The notes beneath the pieces are model-generated. The model made no database searches, was not told where the DNA came from, and saw nothing but the letters and a program-made list of their open reading frames with translations. Made by a program: the position numbers and the translations under genes. From positions 868,001-932,000 of the forward strand of contig NZ_CP151087.1 in the NCBI RefSeq assembly GCF_038396785.1: a DNA stretch of 64,000 nt. Direction: 5' to 3'. The stretch is from Sphingobacterium thalpophilum (lineage in GTDB: Bacteria; Bacteroidota; Bacteroidia; Sphingobacteriales; Sphingobacteriaceae). Of the stretch, positions 9,447 through 18,475 are shown piece after piece (position 1 is the first letter of the stretch; every line of letters starts with the position of its first letter).

Positions 9447-10361
9447 ATGAAAAGAAGTCTTCTCAGAATTGCCTTTTGGGGCACGTTATTACCATTTGTA
9501 TCTTGTTCAGTTATGAAAGATTCAGCAAAATCAAATTCAGGCAATTTCCCTAAACTTAGTCTGGAAGCACATCGCGGCGGCCGCGGCCTATATCCTGAAG
9601 AGTCTATCGCTGCCATGAAAAATGCAATAGATCTGGCAAAGGTGACCACACTGGAAATGGATTGCCACATTACCAAAGATCGTAAGGTTGTTGTCTTTCA
9701 CGACGATTATCTTAACCCAAAATTTGTATTGAAACCCAATGGCTCCGAAATTTCTGACAAGGATAAACCGCTGAGAATTTATGATATGCTTTATAAAGAT
9801 CTGATTAAATACGATATCGGATCGAAATTTTATAAAGAGTTTCCTGAACAGAAAAAACAGGTTACGCGTATAGCAAAACTATCAGACCTTATTGACAGTA
9901 CTGAAGCCTACGCAAGTGTAAAAAGGAAAGCGCCGATCTTTTATAATATCGAAGTGAAGAGTAAGGAAGATAAAGATGGTATTTTCCATCCAAGAGTAGA
10001 AGAATTTGTGGACCTTATGGTACAGGTAATCACCGATAAGAAAATTGCTTCACGAACCGTCATCCAATCGTTTGACAGTAGAGCTATTAAATATCTGCAC
10101 AAAGCATATCCTCAAATCAAAGTTTCTTATCTTATTGATGCAAACTATACCAAAAGCGTTGAGCAAACAATTGCAGCTTTGGGCTTTACACCTTTTATTA
10201 TAAGTCCGCACTATAAAATAGCTACACGCGATTTTATTGCACAGTGCCATAAAGCGGATATCAAGGTTATTCCATGGACAGTCAATACAAAGGACGAGAT
10301 AGAACAGCTGAAGGCTGTAAAGGTTGATGGAATTATTAGCGATTACCCCAATTTGTTTTAA
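9447..10361 (+). CDS. lipoprotein glycerophosphodiester phosphodiesterase
   Basis: It hydrolyses glycerophosphodiesters to glycerol 3-phosphate and an alcohol. The N-terminus MKRSLLRIAFWGTLLPFVSC carries a lipobox (FVSC), so the protein is probably tethered in the periplasm or outer membrane. The GDPD domain shows EAHRGGRGLYPEES (catalytic His-Arg), TLEMDCHITKDRKVVVFHDD (metal-binding Glu/Asp and second His) and FYNIEVKS. The C-terminal PWTVNTKDEIEQL is typical. The length of 304 residues is normal. It is a single gene that converges on the patatin-like gene. Confidence 0.92.
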   Translation: MKRSLLRIAFWGTLLPFVSCSVMKDSAKSNSGNFPKLSLEAHRGGRGLYPEESIAAMKNAIDLAKVTTLEMDCHITKDRKVVVFHDDYLNPKFVLKPNGSEISDKDKPLRIYDMLYKDLIKYDIGSKFYKEFPEQKKQVTRIAKLSDLIDSTEAYASVKRKAPIFYNIEVKSKEDKDGIFHPRVEEFVDLMVQVITDKKIASRTVIQSFDSRAIKYLHKAYPQIKVSYLIDANYTKSVEQTIAALGFTPFIISPHYKIATRDFIAQCHKADIKVIPWTVNTKDEIEQLKAVKVDGIISDYPNLF

Positions 10362-10440
10362 CAAACACCTTGCTTGTTTCGCTTAGAATGAAAAAAATTG
10401 AGCTCTAGTTCATCTCAATGCCAGGAGAAACCAAGCCACA

Positions 10441-10485
10441 CCAAAGCAAAGTACCTCGTTAATCACCTCAACTACTTTGCTTTGG
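10441..10485. terminator. hairpin between convergent genes, overlapping a stop codon
   Basis: CCAAAGCAAAGTA (10441-10453) pairs perfectly with 10473-10485. The right arm includes most of the TAG stop (10472-10474) and last codons of the patatin-like gene. It probably ends transcripts from both sides. Confidence 0.6.
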
Positions 10486-11287
10486 TTTTGTTTTTTAATG
10501 CTTTGTCAATATATTCCCGTCCCTTTTGAACCAAAAATTCAGAGCGGTGATAATCCCAAAGGTTACAGATATTATAGGGAATATCCACCACCACATCGGG
10601 ATGGTATAAATCAACAATCATACGGCTCATTTTCCTGCGCATCACATAGTACGAGGCTTGTAGAATATCCAAGGAATTCGAAGTCTTCGGATCCAGTTTT
10701 TTGATAACAGAATATTGTTTATCCGGTTTAGATTCCAGATTGACAGCAATGATTAAATTCTCTTTCTTGGTTACATGATTTATGGGCAATGGATTCAGTA
10801 CACCACCGTCAACGTACACATGGTTCTCCTCCTCTACCGCTGTAAATACAGCTGGAATTGCAATCGAAGCCCGAATGGCATCATACATACTCCCAAAATC
10901 CAGCACAACCTCCTTTTCGTAGTTTAGATCTGTCGCAACGGCTTTAAACAAAATTGGAAAAGTCTCTATATTAGCATCGGGGATCACAGATTTCAAGGCA
11001 TTAAACACCTTGACCCCCTTCATCATTCCTAGTCCCTTCCAGCTAAAATCCATCATATTAAAGACCGATTTCTTCGTCAGGCGCTGCATCCAATCTTCGA
11101 GAACATCCATCTTCCCCTGCGCATAAATACCACCGACAAGTGCTCCTATTGAACAACCTACCACCTCATCGATTTCAAAGCCCAGCTCTTCAAGCCGTCG
11201 AATAATACCAATATGCACAAGACCTCTTGCACCACCTCCGCCCAGGACAAGGGTAACTTTACGATTCAAAAAAGCTTTCTCCAACAT
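10472..11287 (-). CDS. patatin-like phospholipase family protein
   Basis: This is a serine acyl-hydrolase with a Ser-Asp dyad. It has the glycine-rich oxyanion motif LVLGGGGARGLVHIGI (residues ~13-28), the nucleophile motif GCSIGALVGG (GxSxG), and the catalytic aspartate in VYVDGGVLNPLP. At 271 residues it is a minimal single-domain patatin of the RssA/YlbK type with no signal peptide, so it is predicted cytosolic. The lipid substrate is unknown. The start codon sits next to a ~110-bp gap shared with the divergent DsbA-like gene. Confidence 0.9.
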   Translation of the reverse strand: MLEKAFLNRKVTLVLGGGGARGLVHIGIIRRLEELGFEIDEVVGCSIGALVGGIYAQGKMDVLEDWMQRLTKKSVFNMMDFSWKGLGMMKGVKVFNALKSVIPDANIETFPILFKAVATDLNYEKEVVLDFGSMYDAIRASIAIPAVFTAVEEENHVYVDGGVLNPLPINHVTKKENLIIAVNLESKPDKQYSVIKKLDPKTSNSLDILQASYYVMRRKMSRMIVDLYHPDVVVDIPYNICNLWDYHRSEFLVQKGREYIDKALKNKTKAK

Positions 11288-11397
11288 AATTATACAAGTA
11301 CATGAAACACTTGTTTACATCCAAGCAACAATGTAAACAGATAATCATCGTTATTATATGTATTTTTGATTACAATATACGCAGTAAAAAAAGAAAT

Positions 11398-12102
11398 ATG
11401 AAAATAGAAATTTGGTCGGACATTATTTGTCCATTTTGTTATATTGGCTTGACAAAGCTTGAATTGGCTCTTCAACAAACCGCAAGTAAGCCAGCCGCTG
11501 AAATCATCTGGAAATCGTATCAGCTTAACCCCGACTATCCCGAAGATGCTCCGGCAATGCCAACCTACGATTACCTCGTTCAAACGAAAGGCATGAGCAT
11601 GGACGATGTTGTTGCAATGACTTCACAGCTCAGTGCGCAGGGAAAAGAGCTGGGTATTGACCTGAATTTTGAAAAAGCAATCGTTGTAAATACAAAAAAA
11701 GCTCATCGTCTGATCCATTTTGCCCAGGCGCAGCAAAAAGGCACTCAGATCAAAAAAGCCTTATTTAAGGCTCATTTCACCGATGGTCTCGATGTAAATA
11801 ACAATGAGGTTCTCGTCACTATCGCAACGCAAGAGCAGCTTTCCGCTCAGGATGTAAAAAACTTATTGGAATCGGATGAATTTGCTTATGATGTTGCACA
11901 GGATATCCAAGAAGGTGTCAGCTTAGGACTCCGAGGTGTTCCTTTCTTTGTATTTGACAGAAAATACGCTATCCCCGGAGCACAGCCCATGGAAGTCTTT
12001 CACAATACAATAAATGAATGCCTGGCCGGTCAGCCTGCACCTCTTGAACGCAGAGGCGAAGAAGGCCCTTCATGTGATCCTGAAACAGGAAAATGTGAAT
12101 AA
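11398..12102 (+). CDS. DsbA/FrnE family thiol-disulfide oxidoreductase
   Basis: This is a thioredoxin-fold protein of the cytosolic DsbA-like (FrnE/2-hydroxychromene-2-carboxylate isomerase) group. It opens with IEIWSDIICPFCYIGLTKLE, containing the active-site CPFC. The middle is the helical DsbA insertion, and the cis-proline region is GLRGVPFFVFDRKYAIPGAQ. The C-terminal tail GPSCDPETGKCE carries two more cysteines. I chose ATG 11398 (234 residues): the upstream in-frame start at 11302 would add 32 residues not resembling the family or a signal. The substrate is unknown. Confidence 0.9.
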   Translation: MKIEIWSDIICPFCYIGLTKLELALQQTASKPAAEIIWKSYQLNPDYPEDAPAMPTYDYLVQTKGMSMDDVVAMTSQLSAQGKELGIDLNFEKAIVVNTKKAHRLIHFAQAQQKGTQIKKALFKAHFTDGLDVNNNEVLVTIATQEQLSAQDVKNLLESDEFAYDVAQDIQEGVSLGLRGVPFFVFDRKYAIPGAQPMEVFHNTINECLAGQPAPLERRGEEGPSCDPETGKCE

Positions 12103-12171
12103 AGAAAGAAAAAATTATTGTTTAATTTTACTATTTTCGCAAGCTTATAACGACAAACAAATTTGGTATAA

Positions 12172-15100
12172 ATGCAGTTAACCAAACTAGAAATTAAAGG
12201 ATTTAAGAGTTTCGGAGACAAGATCACGATCAACTTCAATGATGGTGTCACAGCGATTGTCGGTCCCAATGGATGCGGAAAGTCCAATGTGGTCGACGCC
12301 ATACGCTGGGTACTGGGGGAACAAAGTACAAAGATGCTTCGCTCCGATAAAATGGAAAATATTATCTTCAATGGAACGAAAAATAGAAAGCCGGCAAACC
12401 TTGCAGAGGTTTCGCTGACCTTCAACAACAACAATAATATTTTACCAACGGAATTCTCTACAGTGACGGTCACCCGTAAGCTGTTTCGCAACGGCGATAG
12501 TGAATATCGATTGAATGATGTCAAATGTCGTTTAAAAGATATCACGGATCTGTTCCTGGATACCGGAGTTGGTGCCGACAGTTATTCGATCATCGAATTG
12601 AAAATGATTGATGAAATTATCAACAACAAAGATAATTCACGTCGCAACCTCTTTGAAGAAGCATCCGGAATCTCGAAGTATAAAGTTCGTAAAAAACAAA
12701 CTTTAGCAAAGCTGAGAGATACTGAAGCCGATCTTTCCCGTGTGGATGACTTGCTTTACGAAATCACAAAGAATCTCAAATCATTAGAAAATCAAGCTAA
12801 AAAAGCTGAAAAATATACCTCCCTTAAAGCAGAATACCGCCAGAGCAGTATCGATTTGGCTTATTATAGAATTGCTGATTTTTCGACCGAATTAGAAAGA
12901 CTTCAGACACAAGAATCCAAGGTTCAAAAAGATGCCGTCAATGCACAGCAAAATATTCTGAACGCGGAAACTGAACTCCAAATACTCCGCCAGACAAATT
13001 TGGAACAGGAAAAAAACCTTTCGGTACAGCAAAAGACAACACAGGAATTTGTCAATAAAATCCGAGGTTATGAATCGGAAAAGAAGATCAAAAACGAAAA
13101 AGTCAAAAATCTTCAAGATAAAGAAAACCGACTGAACCTCGATATCAACAGCGATAAACAACAGCTTAATCATGTCCTCTACACCATTAAACGACTGAAT
13201 GAGGAATTGTTTGATGAGCAAAATAAACTCGATTCGTTAAAAACAAATCTTGAATCGGATAAAACCGAAGTCGACGAATTGAGAGGACAGCAACAATCTG
13301 CAAAGGGAAAGCTCGATATTTTTAATAAGAGCAATGCTGAATTACAGGCAAAAATATACAAATTAGAAAAAGATCTTGCGGTATTCACAATTCAGAAAGA
13401 AGCTCTTCTGCAAGAATCTGTTCGCAATAGTGTAGATACAGAAGCAAAAGAAGCCGAATTGCTGCAGTTCAATTCCTCTGTTATGGAATTGGAAGGCCGT
13501 GTAGAAGCACAGCAGCTACAGTACGATTCAGCAAACCAGCAGGAAGAAGAGCTCCAAGGACAGATTAATCAGTGCCAGGCAAACCTCGAGGAATTTAAGG
13601 CCCAGCTTGCCAAAGATCTCCGCCTGGTAGATGCCAAACAAAACGAATACAACCTCACGAAATCCCTTGTTGATAATTTAGAAGGTTTCCCCGATTCCAT
13701 TCGCTTCCTCAAGAAAAATGCAGGCTGGAAAAAGCAGCCCCCACTCCTATCAGATGTCCTTTTCTGTCAGGAAGATTACCGTGTGGCTATTGAGAACTAC
13801 CTAGAGCCTATTATGAACCATTATGTTGTCGAAACACAACAAGATGCCGTTCAGGCTATCCAACTATTGAGCGATGCAGCAAAAGGAAGAGCTAATTTCT
13901 TTGTTTTAGATGCCATAGTAGATTCCCCAAGCGCTGCCTCCGCACCAAATGACAATTTGATGTCTGCGTTAGATGTGATTAACGTAGACGAAAAGTACAA
14001 GGCTTTATGTACGATGCTGCTCCAGCAAGTCTTCATCCTTAAACATGAAAATGAAAAGGAGCTGGATGAAAAGCTACCTGCTCTAGGACAGGTGATTCTA
14101 CAAAAAAATGGACGTTATTCGAAACATCATTTAGGCCTTTCGGGTGGTTCAGTGGGATTATTTGAGGGCAAACGTATCGGAAGAGCGAAAAATCTGGAAG
14201 TGCTATCCCAAGAGATCAAAACCTTAAATCAGGAAATAGCAAAACTTGAAGATAAAATAACGGCCGAAACAGCTCGTTTGGATGCACTGCGTGGCAATTC
14301 ACAGAAAGAGTTAATCGATGAGCTGCGCTTTCAGCTCAATAGACTGAATAATGAATTAATTACCGTCAAAACAAAGCAAGAGCAATACCAAGCCTTCATC
14401 AATAACTCCCAGGCCCGTAAAAAAGATATTCAGGAGAAAATTGAAGGTATAGAATCGGATTTAAAAATTGCGGAGCCACAGCTTCAGGAGCTCCGTCTGG
14501 AAAAAGAACAGAGTATAGCCGAATTATCGACTTTACAAGATCAGTTCCATGAAATATCTGAGGTACTTAACGAAAAATCAACCGCATACAATCAAGAGAA
14601 TATCGCTTACCATCAACAGTTAAACAAAGTTTCCAATATCACAAAAGATCTCGAATTTAGAGAGACGCAGAAAGATGATCACGAAATCCGTGTGGAGCGA
14701 AACAGTGCAGAATTAGTTGAAGTGCAGGAAGCTTTAAGAACAACCATTCCATTTGAAGATGAAGAAGATCAGGATCTTATTGCCATGTATGAGCAGAAGA
14801 TCGCCCTGGAAGATGGTCTCAAAGAATTGGAAGACGGCTACTATGCAGATAAGCAGAAAATCAATAACCTCGAAGATGCTCTGACACAGCAGCGTCGTTC
14901 AAAAGAACAGAGTGACTTTCTTGTTTCAGAGATCAAAGATAAAAAAACGGGTCTTCAGATCGACCTCAATGCCTTGAAAGAACGTCTTTCTGTTGAATTC
15001 AACGTTGAACTGAAAGACCTGATTGACCGTGAAGATGTGCCTGAGATCACAGAAGATCAGACGACATTGGCAACCAAATGCAGTAAACTCAAGAAACAGC

Positions 15101-15714
15101 TTGATGAATTTGGAACGATCAATCTAATGGCAAAAGAGGCTTTTGACGAGATGAATGAACGCTATGATTTCATTAACAAAGAGAAAGCTGATTTAATCGA
15201 AGCAAAAGGCTCATTGATGGCAACAATAAAAGAAATTGACGATACCGCTCAAGTTCAGTTTATGTTTACATTCGATGCCGTAAGGAATAACTTCGTCAAG
15301 GTATTCCGTTCGCTATTTAACGAAGAAGACAGCTGCGACCTGGTGCTCACAGACCCAAGCAATCCGCTGGATTCAGACATCGACATTATTGCAAGACCAA
15401 AAGGGAAAAGACCGCTGTCTATCAATCAGCTTTCGGGTGGTGAAAAGACCTTGACTTCAACAGCCTTGTTATTCTCACTCTATCTTTCTAAACCGGCACC
15501 TTTTTGTATATTCGATGAGGTGGACGCTCCGTTGGATGATACTAATATTGATAAATTCAATAATATTATCCGGGATTTTTCCAAGAATTCACAATTTATC
15601 GTGGTCTCACACAATAAAAAAACGATAGCAAGTACAGACATCATCTATGGCGTAACCATGGTTGAACAAGGTGTATCCCGTGTAGTTGCAGTAGATCTAA
15701 GAGAAGTTGCTTAG
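12172..15714 (+). CDS. smc: chromosome segregation protein SMC
   Basis: This is the condensin ATPase that organises and segregates the chromosome. The N-terminal ATPase half has Walker A GPNGCGKSNVVDAIRWVLGE (residues ~32-51). Long coiled coils run to about 500, the hinge lies at ~505-680 (GFPDSIRFLKKN), and a second coiled coil runs to ~1000. The ABC signature LSGGEKTLTSTALLFSLYL (near 1087) and Walker B PFCIFDEVDAPLDD follow, then the D and H loops. At 1180 residues it is full length. A 15-bp hairpin terminator follows. No scpA or scpB gene is next to it. Confidence 0.97.
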   Translation: MQLTKLEIKGFKSFGDKITINFNDGVTAIVGPNGCGKSNVVDAIRWVLGEQSTKMLRSDKMENIIFNGTKNRKPANLAEVSLTFNNNNNILPTEFSTVTVTRKLFRNGDSEYRLNDVKCRLKDITDLFLDTGVGADSYSIIELKMIDEIINNKDNSRRNLFEEASGISKYKVRKKQTLAKLRDTEADLSRVDDLLYEITKNLKSLENQAKKAEKYTSLKAEYRQSSIDLAYYRIADFSTELERLQTQESKVQKDAVNAQQNILNAETELQILRQTNLEQEKNLSVQQKTTQEFVNKIRGYESEKKIKNEKVKNLQDKENRLNLDINSDKQQLNHVLYTIKRLNEELFDEQNKLDSLKTNLESDKTEVDELRGQQQSAKGKLDIFNKSNAELQAKIYKLEKDLAVFTIQKEALLQESVRNSVDTEAKEAELLQFNSSVMELEGRVEAQQLQYDSANQQEEELQGQINQCQANLEEFKAQLAKDLRLVDAKQNEYNLTKSLVDNLEGFPDSIRFLKKNAGWKKQPPLLSDVLFCQEDYRVAIENYLEPIMNHYVVETQQDAVQAIQLLSDAAKGRANFFVLDAIVDSPSAASAPNDNLMSALDVINVDEKYKALCTMLLQQVFILKHENEKELDEKLPALGQVILQKNGRYSKHHLGLSGGSVGLFEGKRIGRAKNLEVLSQEIKTLNQEIAKLEDKITAETARLDALRGNSQKELIDELRFQLNRLNNELITVKTKQEQYQAFINNSQARKKDIQEKIEGIESDLKIAEPQLQELRLEKEQSIAELSTLQDQFHEISEVLNEKSTAYNQENIAYHQQLNKVSNITKDLEFRETQKDDHEIRVERNSAELVEVQEALRTTIPFEDEEDQDLIAMYEQKIALEDGLKELEDGYYADKQKINNLEDALTQQRRSKEQSDFLVSEIKDKKTGLQIDLNALKERLSVEFNVELKDLIDREDVPEITEDQTTLATKCSKLKKQLDEFGTINLMAKEAFDEMNERYDFINKEKADLIEAKGSLMATIKEIDDTAQVQFMFTFDAVRNNFVKVFRSLFNEEDSCDLVLTDPSNPLDSDIDIIARPKGKRPLSINQLSGGEKTLTSTALLFSLYLSKPAPFCIFDEVDAPLDDTNIDKFNNIIRDFSKNSQFIVVSHNKKTIASTDIIYGVTMVEQGVSRVVAVDLREVA

Positions 15715-15732
15715 TGAGCAACGAAATACACA

Positions 15733-15780
15733 ATAAATAAGACGGACTCAGGGGATCTACACCCGGTCCGTCTTATTTAT
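15733..15780. terminator. hairpin terminator after smc
   Basis: The arms 15733-15747 and 15766-15780 (ATAAATAAGACGGAC and its complement) are perfectly paired around an 18-base loop. The hairpin lies 18 bp past the smc stop. Confidence 0.75.
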
Positions 15781-15851
15781 ACAGATCAATTTAATTTCCT
15801 CTCGCCTTTAATGAAATTCTTTGCTGCAACATGCTGTGAATTTCCGTAAGC

Positions 15852-17027
15852 TTATTTCCTGTTGCAGATCAATATAAGGATAGACAGCAGACAGCTGATT
15901 CCCCCAAATAAATAGACCGACTGATAACCAAACGAGCCCGCGATCATTCCCGCCAATGGTCCTGCCAGTCCCAGCGACAAATCCACAAACGCAACATAAG
16001 CTCCAAGTGCTGTACCACGCATCTGCGGTGCAACTTTTTTTATGGCTAGCACACCCAAAGCCGGGAATACCAGGGAAAACCCTACACCTGTAAGTCCGCA
16101 GCCTATTATTGCAAGCATTTTGGATGTGGCAGTCCAGATCAGCGCTTGTCCCAGAACTTCGATAAACAATGATATCAAAGCTATTTTAAGACCGCCAAAT
16201 CTATCTGGAAATGATGCAAAGAACACTCTGGTCAACACATAACATGTCCCAAAAACCATAAACGCCAATGAAGCCTCCCCCCAATTCATTGCCTTGAAGA
16301 ACAAGGCAATGAAGGACGCAATACAGCCAAATGCCATGGAAGAGAATGCCAGGCTAAGCCCTTGTCCAGAAATCGCCCCTATCACCTTATAAAACGGTGT
16401 ACGGATATGGTCTTTATCAATGGCTACAGCTGGCAGTTTTATCGTGGCTAGCCAGCTCATCATTGGCAATAATAACATAAGAAAACAGGCGGAAAGGTCT
16501 CCGGATACTCGTCCCAACCAAATACTTAGGGGGGCGCCGATAGCGATACCAGCATACATCGCAATACCGTTCCAGGTCATCACCTTTCCGGACTGCGCCG
16601 GTCCAACCAACCCGATGCCCCAAGTAAGCGCTCCTGTGACCAGAAAACTTTCTGCAATACCATGCATTACCCTGGCAAAAAGAAGCAATGCAAGCGCTGT
16701 ACCGCTGCTAAATTGAAAAAAAACAGCTAAAACATAGGCTGATCCCGCTAGAACAGCTAAAATAGCGCCCGACATCTTGCTCTTCTTAGCACCCTTCGTA
16801 TCGGTAATTTTACCCGAGTAAGCGCGTGTAAGAAGTGTCGCGAGCGATTGCAAACCAATAACCAAACCAACAATAAAACTGTCGTATCCTAATTTCTCCT
16901 CAACAAACTTCGGAAGTAGCCCCAAAGCAATTCCAATAGTCAAATAGACTCCAAATACCGATACAATAATGGGAATTATGGCTTTGTAGAAACCAATTGT
17001 TTGTCCTTTTTCTAAAATTACACTCAT
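15852..17027 (-). CDS. MFS transporter
   Basis: This is a major facilitator superfamily carrier of 391 residues with about 12 hydrophobic segments. A first-half motif, RAYSGKITDTKGAKKS, matches the loop 2-3 signature G(X)3DRxGRR. The sequence is richest in similarity to the arabinose/drug efflux (YfcJ/YhhS-like) branch, but the substrate cannot be deduced. The start MSVILEKGQTIGFYKAI places a short cytosolic N-tail before the first helix. It is single, and its upstream region contains two repeat elements. Confidence 0.85.
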   Translation of the reverse strand: MSVILEKGQTIGFYKAIIPIIVSVFGVYLTIGIALGLLPKFVEEKLGYDSFIVGLVIGLQSLATLLTRAYSGKITDTKGAKKSKMSGAILAVLAGSAYVLAVFFQFSSGTALALLLFARVMHGIAESFLVTGALTWGIGLVGPAQSGKVMTWNGIAMYAGIAIGAPLSIWLGRVSGDLSACFLMLLLPMMSWLATIKLPAVAIDKDHIRTPFYKVIGAISGQGLSLAFSSMAFGCIASFIALFFKAMNWGEASLAFMVFGTCYVLTRVFFASFPDRFGGLKIALISLFIEVLGQALIWTATSKMLAIIGCGLTGVGFSLVFPALGVLAIKKVAPQMRGTALGAYVAFVDLSLGLAGPLAGMIAGSFGYQSVYLFGGISCLLSILILICNRK

Positions 17028-17140
17028 AAATTTTTTGTTTAACTATATTTCGAGTGCAAATATGCCGCGGATCAAAAAGCTAAACATTGACTCAAGTCAA
17101 AAAAAGAGTCTGCAAGTCAAAAAAGGAAGCTGAAAAATAA

Positions 17141-17242
17141 AAAGCCCAGAGTGGGGAACTCTGAGCTTTCGTTAGCCATATATTAACCTATTTTATGAAA
17201 AGTATTTGTAATGAAAACGCCACATTTTTGAATTCATTATAA
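17141..17242 (+). repeat. hairpin-leader repeat, copy A
   Basis: A stem of 12-base arms (17141-17152 and 17158-17169, one mismatch) encloses the loop GGGGA. It is followed by TTAGCCATATATTAACC, TATTTT and ATGAAAAGT, opening a 15-codon frame (17195-17242, MKSICNENATFLNSL). Copies B (17368) and C (57553) share the loop and the 3' tail but have different stem sequences. Confidence 0.7.
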
Positions 17243-17367
17243 CAAGAATAGTCATTTAACATTTTTTAACGTTTAGAAGAGATTAATATTAAACTCTATT
17301 TGAGCGTGGCAAAAACCATAATTTTTCGTGTTCTTGTCAGGGATCCTCCGATCCTGTTCACAAAAAA

Positions 17368-17470
17368 AGCTCGAAGTGGGGAACTCCGAGCTAACCTAAC
17401 CAATTATTAACCTAAATTTATGAAAAGTCTAATTTATACAAACAGCCTCTTTCGCTGTTTTGAATATTAA
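17368..17470 (+). repeat. hairpin-leader repeat, copy B
   Basis: The stem AGCTCGAAGT/ACTCCGAGCT has one mismatch and encloses the loop GGGGA. AACCAATTATTAACCTAAAT and ATGAAAAGT follow, with a 16-codon frame (17420-17470, MKSLIYTNSLFRCFEY). Copies A and B sit ~225 bp apart in the 556-bp gap between the MFS and ppk2 genes. Nothing else is recognisable in that gap. Confidence 0.65.
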
Positions 17471-17583
17471 ACGTAAACCATAAGCTTATTATTACGCAGC
17501 TCTTACGGATTTATGTGAAATTTGACATTTTTTAACAATTCAATAAGTAACTTTAGGAAAACGAACATATAAATAAATATCAT

Positions 17584-18393
17584 ATGGCAGAGTACGATTT
17601 AAATGAACTTCAGAAGATCCACGAAAACAAAGATGTTTTAAACTATCTGGAACAACATGGCATTCTGGAAATAAAAAAATTCAATGATGTTTACGATTAT
17701 GAGAAAGAACTTTACGAGCTTCAAGTCAAGCTCTTAAAGCTTCAATATGAAATCATTGAAAAAGGAAAACGGGTCCTTATTATTTTTGAAGGTAGGGACG
17801 CTGCGGGTAAAGGTGGTACAATAGGCCGCATAACCCAATATCTAAATCCCAAAAAGGTACGCGTTGTTGCATTGCCCAAACCAACCGAAGAGGAAGCCGG
17901 ACAATGGTATTTTCAACGATATATCAAACAGCTCCCTAATGCCGGCGAAATTGTGATTTTTGACCGTAGCTGGTATAACAGAGCTGTTGTTGAACCTGTA
18001 TTTGGATTTTGCTCCAAGGAGCAACATGAGCTGTTTATGAACCAGGTCCCTGAATTTGAGAAGCAGTTAATCGATGATGGCATCATCCTTATCAAATTAT
18101 TCCTGAACGTCAGCAAAGAAGAGCAAGCCGAAAGGTTAAAAGAGCGAAAAGAAGATATCCTAAAACAATGGAAAATCGGTGTGCTAGACCAGCAGGCACA
18201 GGAGAAATGGGATGTATATACGGGCTATATTGAGGATTTATTTAAAAAGACAAGTACAAAAAAATCGCCTTGGCTAGAAATCGCGAAAGATAATAAGAAA
18301 AAGGCTCGCCTGGCGTCCTTCAGACTTATTATCAATGCTCTTGTTGGAAGTGAACAGGAAAAAATAGATTCTTTCGTCACAAAACACGATTAA
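17584..18393 (+). CDS. ppk2: polyphosphate kinase 2 (PPK2 family)
   Basis: It transfers phosphate between polyphosphate and nucleoside di- or monophosphates. The P-loop-like Walker A is IIFEGRDAAGKGGTIGR (residues ~66-82). The lid and Walker B follow with LNPKKVRVVALPKPTEEE and IVIFDRSWYNRAVVEPVFGF. The length (269) and single domain suggest class I PPK2, which mainly phosphorylates diphosphates, but class cannot be proved here. It is monocistronic, with a 19-bp hairpin terminator shared with the convergent pckA. Confidence 0.93.
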   Translation: MAEYDLNELQKIHENKDVLNYLEQHGILEIKKFNDVYDYEKELYELQVKLLKLQYEIIEKGKRVLIIFEGRDAAGKGGTIGRITQYLNPKKVRVVALPKPTEEEAGQWYFQRYIKQLPNAGEIVIFDRSWYNRAVVEPVFGFCSKEQHELFMNQVPEFEKQLIDDGIILIKLFLNVSKEEQAERLKERKEDILKQWKIGVLDQQAQEKWDVYTGYIEDLFKKTSTKKSPWLEIAKDNKKKARLASFRLIINALVGSEQEKIDSFVTKHD

Positions 18394-18420
18394 AGGTCTG
18401 TCGATTAGGAAAGGTACAAT

Positions 18421-18462
18421 TATAACAAACAGGAGGAAAAGTATTTCCTCCTGTTTGTTATA
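18421..18462. terminator. 19-bp perfect bidirectional terminator
   Basis: The arms 18421-18439 and 18444-18462 are exactly complementary with a 4-base loop. The hairpin lies between convergent ppk2 and pckA and serves both. Confidence 0.88.
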
Positions 18463-18475
18463 ATGGCAGAACGAA

